Made by a program: the position numbers and the translations under genes | Notes under the pieces: generated by a model | The model's database searches: none | What the model was told of the DNA's origin: nothing | The model's input: the letters and a program-made list of their open reading frames with translations, nothing else | In this document: positions 1 to 8,784 of the stretch, piece after piece | Position numbering within the stretch: the first letter of the stretch is position 1 | How the letters are laid out: the number at the start of each line of letters is the position of its first letter | Source of the DNA: Hordeum vulgare subsp. vulgare | Lineage: Eukaryota > Streptophyta > Magnoliopsida > Poales > Poaceae | DNA length: 64,000 nucleotides | Direction: 5' to 3' | NCBI RefSeq assembly: GCF_904849725.1 | Contig: NC_058519.1 | Coordinates: 360,747,974-360,811,973, forward strand

Positions 1-1049
1 TAACGTCAAAGGAACTAATACTTTTGAGTCACGCCTTAGACTCGAGCTTGATATTATTGTTTCTTCTTGGCTTAAGCTGAAGGCAAGACATTGATGAAGT
101 CTTCAAGTAGCTCTCCCATACATAATGTGGAAAGCCTTGTTGTGTACTATCGTGTGAACATCCACAAGCTTCAAGCATGTAATCCTTAGAAACGGTTATC
201 TTGGACTTGTCCTTGTCAAATATGATCATGAACCCTTGATGTCATCATCTTATGGACACTTGGAATTTCTCTCTTGATGCGAGCCCATGAGAGTTACTTA
301 ACCCTTATAGACATAGACAACACATATTATGCGTTAGTACACAATGTGCAATTGACAATTACTTAACATACCACGGAATCCCATGTGGTACATAATTTGC
401 GCTTGTGTGATGACCAACTTTGAGTTAACTCATTGGTCTTCATGTTGGTCAACATTTATCTTAGATCCATGATTAATCTTGATGCCTTCAAAGCCCTATT
501 GATTTCTTGTTAGGCTTCATTGCTTTAAGAAATGATTGCCAATATATCAATTCACCATGACCATATCAAGTTTCTTCATGAATCTCATATTGGCTATAAC
601 TTGCTCGTCTTCATGATACAACATATGAGCTCATCAAGATCCTATTTTCAATACATATGTAGAATTCTTCTCTTTAATTATTCTCTCAAGATCTTGATAC
701 ATCATGGCTCAAGCCATAAGCCAAAGCATGAGAATGTCTAAGATCCTCAATGAACTCCACATAGATCATTTTAGTTCATCACATGGAATTCATCTTGATC
801 GTATCATATTTGATTCACTCATTGAGCTCATCCTTGATGCATGCATAATAATATGTATATGAAATTCATTTAGAATTCATTCAAGCTCCTTCTTGCATAT
901 TCATGGAACAAGCATACTTCAAATCATCTAATATTCTTCATGTGTTGCATATAGAACATTCCTTCAAATGTATAACTCAATGCAAACATTAGTCCGTTAG
1001 GATTGTCATCAATTACCAAAACCACACATGGGAACTACATGCACTTTCA
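1..1049 (-). repeat. Element A, left (3') LTR, partial
   Basis: This stretch aligns base by base, with scattered differences, to about 51833-52896, and so is the second LTR of the same element. It ends at 1049 in ..CTTTCA. The next bases, read on the minus strand, form a polypurine tract (CCAAAATGGGGGAGAT), which sets the minus orientation and makes this the 3' LTR. The LTR begins outside the window. Several short ORFs here have no family resemblance and are taken as noise. The lineage (Sirevirus-like Copia) is inferred from the polypurine tract type and from the gag of the same element. Confidence 0.75.
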
Positions 1050-1065
1050 ATCTCCCCCATTTTGG
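1050..1065 (-). promoter_or_regulatory. Polypurine tract of element A
   Basis: Read on the minus strand this is CCAAAATGGGGGAGAT, directly before the LTR start TGAAAGTGCATG. It is the expected primer site for plus-strand DNA synthesis. A similar purine-rich copy lies further inside at about 1444-1475 (CTCCCCCATTGG on the plus strand). Multiple polypurine-tract copies are a known trait of Sireviruses. Confidence 0.7.
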
Positions 1066-1160
1066 TAGTTGATGACGATCTCAACCATAGGATTTATATA
1101 ATGAATTTTAACACAAGTATGCGATTTACCCAAGGATATATTGAATACTTGGGATGGTTT

Positions 1161-1292
1161 TGATAGCGTCAAGTGTCACAAAGATACTTGAGTTTATCAC
1201 ACTCGGTGTACTAACATCAAAATACTTGATAGCGTCAAGTGTCACAAAGATGTTTGAGTTTATCACAATCCGTGTACTAATATCAAAATACT
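1161..1292. repeat. 66-bp tandem duplication
   Basis: Two adjacent 66-base units, 1161-1226 and 1227-1292, both start TGATAGCGTCAAGTGTCAC and differ at about five positions. The unit lies in the non-coding 3' part of element A. Confidence 0.85.
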
Positions 1293-2948
1293 ACACAATA
1301 TATAGAGCATGCTCCCCCACAATATATGCATGTGTGAACGAACTATGAACTTTCTTGCATATATTGGTTGACATGAACTAGGTGGAGTTTTCTCTATGTG
1401 CTCTATATATACTAATTCATGCAATAAACAATATCCTAAATCCTCTAAGCTTCTCCCCCATTGGCAACAAATGCCAAAATGGGACAAATATCGAAGAAAA
1501 TGAGTTCCTCCTTACTGTATGTGTATTGCAAGATGTGAGTGAAATAAAATGCACATATTTAATGACAGGAAATTTGAGGAACTCGGGATCTAGAGATTGC
1601 AACAGATGGGATATGAAAATAAGTATTCAACAAACATTTTAAAGATCCAAACAACATATTTTGGACAAGGTATAATGTGAATATCCAAATTGATCAGTAT
1701 GATAAGTGTGGGTTCAAACTACATCCAAACACATGAGTGCATAAGATTATGTGCAAGACATATAGGCACTTGCTTCGCAACCTCTTACCGACACCACCAA
1801 TGAATCAATAAGGAAGGGACCAAGTGACCGGCAAGGATCAAGTGATATCGCAAAGATGGGAACTTATTTATGTGCACACATTTCTAAATGGACACTATGT
1901 ATCCACAACGAAACTTGCATACACAAAAAGTCACAATTGATAAGAACATGATATGCACAAGTGAATCCATTATCATCCACATGTTATCGTAACATAAGAG
2001 AAAGGCACATAGCACAAGGATCATGGCACAAATTGATCCCATTCGCATGACCATGAATTCCTATGAAGATACCAATACTACAAGCAATTACAATGTTTTT
2101 GGAATTTTCATAAAAGCTGCACATGAGAGAACATTTTAGGAAATGACATGCAATGAGTTGCTTATTTGGCATGTCTTGGGATGAATGAACCATGAATATG
2201 ATTTTGTAGATCCCCATTAGATGATTCTACTCAATTGTCTAAACATTGGAACATGCAGGAAAACACAAAATAGAATAATTACTATTTCATGCTAGGATGC
2301 AACCTACACAAGGCTGATTCTACTTTTATACATGCATGAGGTAAATACTTGTTACAGAGAAAGCATTGGTATGGAGTAGTAATGGCTGAGTCATGTACTC
2401 TTGGATTTAATTCCCTCGTGATGGCACCACCTTATATATGAATAAGCCAAGACAACAATGCTTCTCCAAAGTACCTAGATCACTTTTAAGTACAATATGG
2501 TCCCCAAGCTTATTGGGTCTGAAGTAGTTAGTCAAACTACAATATATAGGGCAAACCCCACTCAATTATGTGCATATAGATATGAATTTAATTCCATGCA
2601 CATCTTAGCTTTAAAGGATATAATGGATTTACCATATATATATATTGGATAAGAAATATGATAAATAAGGCATGAGAATTGACACATAGTGAATATTCCT
2701 ACACAAGCCTATGAAAATCCAAAGAGATACAAATTGGACAAATGCACATAGCTGTTAATACTTCCAATAACCTCACCAATCATTCAGGTTGTACAAAATA
2801 AATCAAAGTGACAAATCAACATATGATAGCACACCAAGTTCAACACATGTACCAAGCAAAACAAATGAGCATATAAGATATGCATTGTGTATGATCTTAC
2901 ATGCATGTCTCACTCAAGTAGATATATTATAGTATAGGTAATACGATA

Positions 2949-2953
2949 ATAAC
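2949..2953. other. Target-site duplication ataac (left copy)
   Basis: ATAAC at 2949-2953 is repeated at 39092-39096, just outside the two ends of the Maximus-like element. This exact 5-bp match fixes the element at 2954-39091 despite 23.9 kb of later insertions. Confidence 0.9.
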
Positions 2954-3635
2954 TGAAAGGATCGATATAGTTGACTAGAGGGGGGTGAATAGGAAACGAC
3001 CACTTTTTAATTTATCTTAGCAAGTTAGGGTTAGCAACATAAAGGTTCTCTAAAATGACAACAAGGAGGTGAACCTATATGATGCTACCAACTATAAGTA
3101 CTAAGGCAAGCAAGAGATAGTCAACAACAAAAGCATACACAATGCAAAGGTTAGAGATAACCGCAAGTGGAACCAATGAAGACGAGGATGTGTTACCGAA
3201 GTTCCTTCCCTTTGACAGGAAGTACGTCTTTGTTGGAGCGGTGTGGAGGCATAATGCTCCCCAATAAGCAATAGGGCCACCGTATTCTCCTCACGCCCTC
3301 AGACAATGCAAGGTACCGTGATTCCACTATAGGTGCCCTTGAAGGCAGCGATCGAACCTTTACAATCAAGGTTGGGGCGAACTCCACACAAAGCTTGGAG
3401 GCTCCCAACAAGACCACAGAGCTTCACCACAATGGAATGTGGCTCCGAGGTGACCTCAACCGTCTAGGGTGCTCAAACACCCAAGAGTAACAAGATCCGC
3501 AAGGGATTAGTGGGGGGGGGGTCAATTTTCTCTTGGTGGAAGTGTAGATCTAGGCCTTCTCAACCAATCCCTAGGAAATCAACAAGTTTGATTGGCTAGG
3601 GAGAGAGATCGGGCACTTTTGAGCTTAGGGAGCAA

Positions 3636-4770
3636 TGATACGTCTCCAACGTATCTATAATTTTTGATGTTTTCATGCTATTATCATGTCAAACTTTGGA
3701 TGTTTTGCATGCCTTTTATATATTTTTTGGGACTAACTTATTAATTCACTGCCAAGTGACAGTCCTGTTTTTTCCATGTTTTTGACCCCTTTTAGAGGAG
3801 ATTTTGAAACGGAGTCCAAACGAAAGAAAATCCCCGAAAAGATTTTTTCGGGAACGGAAGAAGATCGGGAAGCTTGGGAGCCAAGGCAGGGGAGCCTCAC
3901 AGGCCCCACAAGCCCCCACCCCGCAGCCAGGGGGGGTAGGACGCGGCCCACAGGCTTCTGGGCCCCCTGATCGCCCCCTGACCTAGGTGTTGCGCCTATA
4001 AATTCCCTGAAAATCCCAAAAAAATCAGGAGATCATCGAAAGTACTTTTCCGCCGCCGCAAGCTTCTGTCTCCGCAAGATCCCATCCGGCGCATGTTGTG
4101 GTGCCTTGCCGGAGGGGGATTCGGATACGGAGGGCTTCTTCATCAACACCATGACCTCTCCGATGATGCGTGAGTAGTTCACCATAGACCTACGGGTCCA
4201 TAGCTAGTAGCTAGATGTCTTCTTCTCTCTCTTGGATCTTCAATACAAAGTTCTCCATGATCTTCATGGAGATCTATCCGATGAATTGTGGATTTATGAT
4301 CAGATTATCTATGAATCTTATTTGAGTTTCTTCTCATCTCTCTTATGCATGATTTCATATCCTTGTAATTCTCTTCGAGTTGTGGGCTTTGTCTGGCCAA
4401 CTAGATCTATGATTCTTGCAATGGGAGAAATGCTTGGTTTTGGGTTCATACCGTGCGGTGACCTCACCCAGTGACAGAAGGGATAGCGAGGCACGGATTG
4501 TGTTGTTGCCATCAAGGGTAAAAAGATGGGGTTTTCATCATTGGTTTGAGATTATCCCTCTACATTATGTCATCTTGCTTAAGGCGTTACTCTGTTCGTC
4601 ATGAACTCAATACACTAGATGCATGCTGGATAGCGGTCGATGTGTGGAGTAATAGTAGTAGATGCAGAAAGTATCGGTCTACTTGTGTCAGACGTGATGC
4701 CTATATGTATGATCATTGCCTTAGATATCTTCATGACATGCGCCAGGGAAGGACTTTTGTTGCCGCAGCA
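3636..4770 (+). mobile_element. Solo LTR, Athila-lineage Gypsy, atypically short
   Basis: The 1135-bp unit begins TGATACGTCTCCAACGTATC and ends GCAGCA. It is flanked by AGCAA at 3631-3635 and 4771-4775; the undisturbed site is seen in the other LTR near 38330. Its sequence follows the LTRs at 43265 and 48605 (shared stretches include GATCTTCATGGAGATCTATCC and the segment around 4621-4735) until the bases after CATGAC near 4740. There it switches to about 33 unrelated bases, so the last several hundred bases of a full LTR are absent. Confidence 0.85.
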
Positions 4771-4820
4771 AGCAACAATGGAGCTTGGGAGGGTCAAAGG
4801 TTCTTGAGCAAGAGGAACGC

Positions 4821-4830
4821 TTTATATAGT
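4821..4830 (-). promoter_or_regulatory. TATA box of the Maximus-like LTR
   Basis: Read on the minus strand this is ACTATATAAA, about 45 bases downstream of the palindrome cluster at 4873-5223. The right LTR has the same element at about 38388-38397. Position and orientation fit the promoter that would drive the minus-strand retroelement transcript. Function is inferred. Confidence 0.6.
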
Positions 4831-4872
4831 GGGGGGGGGGTCCAACCGTTTTCCCACTCACAGCACGAGCCC

Positions 4873-5223
4873 AGCGGTACTACCGCTGCCACTCCAGCTG
4901 TACTACCGCTTGCTGCAGCGGTACTACCGCTAGCACTCCAGCGGTACTACCACTGGATGCAGCGGTACTACCGCTGAGCCCATGGTAGTGCAAAGACACT
5001 ACCGGGCCTATCACCGCCAAGAAAGTCTTTGCAAAAATTACGACGAAGTACAGCCGCAAGGGAGGCGGTACTAAATTCCTGGAGAGGTACTACCGCTGAC
5101 CAGGGGCGGTACTACCGTTAGCTCAGCAGTACTACCGCCAGCTCTAGTGGTACTACCGCTGGGGCTAGCTGTACTACCACCAGCTCTAGCGGTACTACCG
5201 CTAGGGACAGCGGTACTACCGCT
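4873..5223. repeat. Palindrome cluster AGCGGTACTACCGCT (left LTR)
   Basis: About 12 exact or near copies of a 15-base palindrome (AGCGGTA-C-TACCGCT, odd centre) are irregularly spaced over 350 bases. The first is at 4873-4887 and the last at 5209-5223. Spacers differ in sequence and length, so this is not a simple tandem satellite. Clustered palindromes in the LTR are known for Sireviruses; a role as repeated binding sites in the LTR enhancer is inferred. Confidence 0.9.
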
Positions 5224-5544
5224 AGGGGACATTTTTGCAAGAGAGATAAAGCAGAGATGGTAACAACTCCAATGTTGTCGGGAAAGGGGGTGGAGATAAA
5301 GTGTGTGCGTGCAAAATTGATTCCACCCAAACCTTTCCACTACGGATCCCCTCTTAATAGTACGACATCCTACGACTCAAAGACCAAGAGAATCGTAGAA
5401 GACATCGTGCTTTTGTTCCACAGAGGGTGCCAAATCGTCTTGTGCCGTTGATATGTATTATCTGAAAGCTTAATGCACACGCTTAGTCCTTTACGGTATT
5501 GTCATCAATCAGCAAAATTACTTAGGCATAAATATGCCCTAACA

Positions 5545-5560
5545 ATCTCCCCCTTTTTGG
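5545..5560 (-). promoter_or_regulatory. Polypurine tract of the Maximus-like element
   Basis: On the minus strand CCAAAAAGGGGGAGAT ends directly at the LTR start TGTTAGGGC. It is the primer site for plus-strand DNA synthesis. A second purine-rich run (minus strand TGCCAAAGGGGGAGAGA, about 5794-5810) lies some 240 bases upstream, beside the end of the envelope-position ORF. Confidence 0.85.
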
Positions 5561-5862
5561 TGGATTGATGACAATACCGGATTTGCACAGTAGAAAGCAT
5601 GTGAACATAAAGATGCATAATAGAGATAACTGAAGAGCATATGACTCACAACATATGATAAAAATAAGTCTCACAATAATACCAAGTCTCACATAACACA
5701 AAGCAAAGATAGCAAATATGATCAAACCAAGTTCAAAGCAAACACGATAAAGATAAGCAAAGCTAAAGCAAAGCGCAAATCCAGCTCGTGGAATCTCTCC
5801 CCCTTTGGCACAAGACACCAAAAAGGGGGCACACCTAACGACACAGGTGGTCACTCCGCATC

Positions 5863-7116
5863 CTAATCATCCACAGACGCGTCCGTGGCATCCGGATCCT
5901 GCTCGTCCTGCTCCTCCTCAATGTCCTCCTCAGAAGCCTCCTCCTCAGCATCAGACCCAGTCCACTGATAACCTTGAGCCCTCATCCAATCAGACACTGG
6001 AGTGATGTCGTTCTCTAAGCCGCTTGAGATAGCCACATCAAGGGTCCTTAAGACACGCTTGTGCCTCTGACGGTTCTCCTTCTGGGCCACACGAGACTGA
6101 TATTGTCCCTTGGCCTGCATACAGAAGAGAGTCTTCATTTGATCCGTCAGTTTCACTGCCCAATATGGCATAGCAGAAGAGCGGGTCTGTGAAGCAGGTC
6201 CTCCTCCAGCAGCAGTCTCTGTGTCCATGTCCATGTGCTGAGAAGAAGTTGATGGGTTGGCCCATTTGTCCTTGATACGGAGCTTGATAGGATCATGCAC
6301 AAAATAGTCAGCCTGAATAGGGAAGGGATCTATCAGATAGACATCGTGCCACCTCTTCTGAATATAGGCAAACACGTAGGGCCCGTAGATGGGAACCTTA
6401 CGGTTCATGATGCAACTCGAGAGCTCATTGAACATCACATGGGCAATATCGAGAGGCGCAATATCCTTAGTCCTTGCCTCCTCACATAGCAGAAGCATCT
6501 CAGCTAGATGACCATGCACCTCGTCCTTGTTGCCAATACGAGGGAATAGAGAGTTGCGGAAGACCGTATGCATGATATACAGATGCGTGGGCAGCACACC
6601 TTTCTTGATGTAATGTTGTTGCATCATGTCCTTGGGGGTGGCAGTAGACGAAGAAGGAGCATGAGGACGCATCCCAAGAACAGTTTCGTCCCCCTGAAAG
6701 TCAACTTTGAGAAACTGCGTGAACTCTGTCCAGGAACCAGTCATCTTCTGATTACCGGTCATCCAGATCATGGTGCGCACGTCATCAGGTTGAAAATGAA
6801 CAGTGACATAGAACCGGGTCACAATATCTGGATCAAAGTCCTGTCTGAAGGTGATGATATCTGTAAGGCCAAGCTTTTCAATCAACGAGAGCGCCTCACC
6901 AAAGTAGTCCGGATTCCGTCGAAGGTGGGCAAGATCGATCCACTGCACTGGCACAAAGATCTTCTTGGAAGGCTTGATGATGTCACGATAGATCATGAAG
7001 TGCTCCTGAGACCAAACATAATCGATGTTCTTAATCTGAGCCTTGTCTTCAACATAGGGATTGCGAGTGCGGAGTGTCAGAAAATCCCTAGGGCCATAGT
7101 GCGAACGTTGATCCAT
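5863..7116 (-). CDS. Envelope-position ORF of the Maximus-like Sirevirus, 417 aa
   Basis: The open frame runs from ATG (7116) to the stop at 5863, between RNase H and the 3' LTR, where Sireviruses carry their so-called env-like gene. The protein starts MDQRSHYGPRDFLTLRTRNP. It has a mixed globular body (about residues 40-260) and ends in a very acidic tail (about residues 385-417, rich in Glu and Asp). The body resembles what I recall of a plant transposon-associated domain of unknown function (Transposase_32-like), but I cannot check this. I see no membrane segment or signal peptide in this frame, so an envelope function is not supported by this ORF alone. The upstream frame (7077-7643) carries a basic stretch and overlaps here out of phase, so the original protein was probably longer and a one-base indel near 7100 separated the parts. 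Confidence 0.75.
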   Translation of the reverse strand: MDQRSHYGPRDFLTLRTRNPYVEDKAQIKNIDYVWSQEHFMIYRDIIKPSKKIFVPVQWIDLAHLRRNPDYFGEALSLIEKLGLTDIITFRQDFDPDIVTRFYVTVHFQPDDVRTMIWMTGNQKMTGSWTEFTQFLKVDFQGDETVLGMRPHAPSSSTATPKDMMQQHYIKKGVLPTHLYIMHTVFRNSLFPRIGNKDEVHGHLAEMLLLCEEARTKDIAPLDIAHVMFNELSSCIMNRKVPIYGPYVFAYIQKRWHDVYLIDPFPIQADYFVHDPIKLRIKDKWANPSTSSQHMDMDTETAAGGGPASQTRSSAMPYWAVKLTDQMKTLFCMQAKGQYQSRVAQKENRQRHKRVLRTLDVAISSGLENDITPVSDWMRAQGYQWTGSDAEEEASEEDIEEEQDEQDPDATDASVDD

Positions 7117-7643
7117 TTGTTCTTGGTAGCAGTCTTCTTGAAAGACCTCTTCTTAGGATTCAGACTGGAGGTGGCGGAACCTTCTGGAGCCTCTGGAGTG
7201 CGATACTGCTTAGGTTGGGTGTTACGTGCGGGATTCGAGCGGCGAGCACCACCTTTGACACACAAGACACACACACCAAAAAGAGCGACAAGAGGAGTCA
7301 AGGCAATGGTCAAAAGAATCATAAGAAGAAACACATATTGCCAAACACAAAGAAAAAGAAATGAAAATAAGAAAAATATCCTCCTGGCGGTAGTACCGCT
7401 ACCCCTGGCGGTAGTACCGCTGGGGTCCTGGCGGTAGTACCGCTCCCCTGGTGGTAGTACCGCTAGGGGTCGTGGAGGTAGTACCGCCAGGCTGGCGGTA
7501 GTAGCGCTAGGGAGTTGACTTTCAGATCTGAATGTATATAAACCCACAAAAACTACTAAATTCGATTCAAGAGATCCACGGCTAATAAATAAACTCATCA
7601 CAAGAATCACCATAGCCCTAACACATGGGGAACTCGAGATCAT
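7077..7643 (-). pseudogene. Upstream frame with hydrophobic and basic segments, before the env-position ORF
   Basis: This 188-codon open frame overlaps the start of the 417-aa ORF out of phase. It reads through the palindrome cluster (7386-7508), then encodes a hydrophobic run of about 35 residues (IFFLFSFLFLCVWQYVFLLM and onward) followed by a basic region ending KKRSFKKTATKNKW. The basic part probably belongs to the N-terminus of the env-position protein. The hydrophobic run has two readings: a membrane anchor, or merely the T-rich end of an intron, because element B has a polypyrimidine tract and AG at the matching place (58440-58502). I favour the intron or untranslated reading slightly. 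Nothing here shows translation. Confidence 0.4.
7386..7508. repeat. Palindrome cluster 2, upstream of the env-position ORF
   Basis: Six copies of the GCGGTAGTACCGC core lie in 123 bases, from 7386-7400 to 7494-7508. The last copies are imperfect (GGAGGTAGTACCGCC, GGCGGTAGTAGCGCT). It is the same palindrome as in the LTR but outside any LTR. Confidence 0.9.
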
Positions 7644-8077
7644 CTAGATGGAGACACGCCTAGTCAAAGGGATTCAAGTTTTAGATCAAATCCATGAGAA
7701 GTATGATAAGAACTACTCAATCTAAAACATGGAGAACTAGGGCATGTCAAGATAATTGCAATGAATAACATAAAACCAAAACTCCCCTAAGATATGTCCT
7801 TCGTTCCATCCAAAAACTAAGCACAAATCATAGCCATGGATCCAAATCACCAAGCTCCTAACCCTAGAACAAGAAAACAGCAACCAAGAGAAGAAGGAGA
7901 GGAGCTTTACCGGCGTCCATGGCACTTGACGGAGGAAGGAGGAGGGGAGCAAACCCTCCAACTCAAGGGAGAGAAGGGGCTCCGCAGAGAGAGATCTAAA
8001 TGGGTGGAGTTCGGAGTAGAGGAAGGGAGAGCCACGAGGAAGAAGAAACAGGACAAGAAAAAACGGGCTCCCCCTCC
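7644..8077 (-). other. Putative leader between internal TATA box and env-position frame
   Basis: The stretch lies downstream, on the minus strand, of the TATA-like box at 8078-8086 and upstream of the ORFs at 7643 and 7116. It is non-repetitive and has no domain-bearing ORF. It contains possible splice-like strings, but none can be proven. It would be 5' leader if the internal promoter is used. Confidence 0.35.
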
Positions 8078-8086
8078 TTTATATAG
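8078..8086 (-). promoter_or_regulatory. Internal TATA-like box beside palindrome cluster 1
   Basis: On the minus strand this is CTATATAAA, about 19 bases after the last palindrome of the 8105-8404 cluster. The LTR has the same order (palindromes, then ACTATATAAA). It lies between RNase H and the env-position ORF and points towards that ORF. Promoter activity is inferred. Confidence 0.45.
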
Positions 8087-8104
8087 TCCAAGGGGTACGG
8101 GCCC

Positions 8105-8404
8105 AGCGGTAGTACCGCTCCCCCTGGAGGTAGTACCACTAGGGCCCTAGCGGTGGTACCGCTCCCCCTGGCGGTAGTACCGCTGGGGTCCTAGCGGTAG
8201 TACCGCTGTCCTAGCGGTAGTACCGCTCCCCCTTGAGACAACCCTAAAAAGCCCTAGTCAAGTCGTGATAGGCTCGGGTCCTCGCTAGTACCGCTACCCC
8301 TGGCGGTAGTACCGCTGGGGTCCTGGCGGTAGTACCGCTAACCCTGGCAGTAGTACCGCTGGGGTCCTGGCGGTAGTACCGCTACCCCTAGCGGTAGTAA
8401 CGCT
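8105..8404. repeat. Palindrome cluster 1, between RNase H and env-position ORF
   Basis: About 12 copies of AGCGGTAGTACCGCT or GGCGGTAGTACCGCT over 300 bases, including degenerate ones (GGAGGTAGTACCACT, AGCGGTAGTAACGCT). The spacers are runs such as CCCCTGG and GGGGTCCT, and the cluster is split by a non-repeat piece at about 8225-8280. Confidence 0.9.
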
Positions 8405-8784
8405 CAAGAAGGCACAACGAGACATAGGAACTTGTGGAAATGAAGTGGGAAATGACTAGTCAGTAAAAAAAGATAACACCAGCAAGAAATACTGACTAGT
8501 CATTTTGTAACCTTTCTTCCATACGAGAGAAAGGTGGGGGCGGTGGCCGAGGCCACCTATGTTTGAGCGAAAGGTATGACACCGCAAAGAATTATCCTTG
8601 GGTTCATGACCAACGCTCGTCTTTGAAGCACAAGTGCTATTTAATAATGGCCAAAGTGAAAGACTTGATCGATTTATGCATAATTGGGGGAGGGAAAGTT
8701 CATTGAGAGAACAAGACTCCCCCTATGTCTATGCCTACACCTAGAACAAGATGTAATGCAGAGTGAGGTGCAAAGTGCCTAGTT

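Larger units (their letters stand above)
1066..2953 (-). repeat. Element A internal region, 3' part, no gene seen
   Basis: This AT-rich stretch lies between the element A 3' LTR and the insertion point of the Maximus-like element at 2954. No reverse transcriptase, RNase H or other recognisable domain is visible on either strand; the short ORFs look random. It continues at 39097 once the nested element is removed. It contains a 66-bp tandem duplication (1161-1292). The absence of pol here and in 39097-40020 suggests that A is a non-autonomous derivative. Confidence 0.6.
2954..5544 (-). repeat. Maximus-like element, left (3') LTR with solo-LTR insertion
   Basis: The LTR starts TGAAAGGATCG and ends GCCCTAACA on the plus strand; on the minus strand it begins TGTTAGGGCATATTTATGCC. 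It is 2591 bp long, but 1135 bp plus a 5-bp duplication are an inserted LTR at 3636-4770. Without that, the length agrees with the right LTR (about 1.44 kb). It carries a palindrome cluster (4873-5223) and a minus-strand TATA box (4821-4830). Confidence 0.9.

Noticed and set aside
4546..4977. 143-codon plus-strand ORF across the solo-LTR end and palindromes
   Set aside because: It spans the junction between two elements, so it cannot be an ancestral gene.
6568..7437. 289-codon plus-strand ORF opposite the envelope-position gene
   Set aside because: It is antisense to a better-supported minus-strand ORF and shows no family resemblance.
4873..8404. Regularly repeated palindromes suggesting a CRISPR array
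   Set aside because: Spacers are too variable and related to each other, repeats are only 15 bases and degenerate, and the context is a plant retrotransposon.
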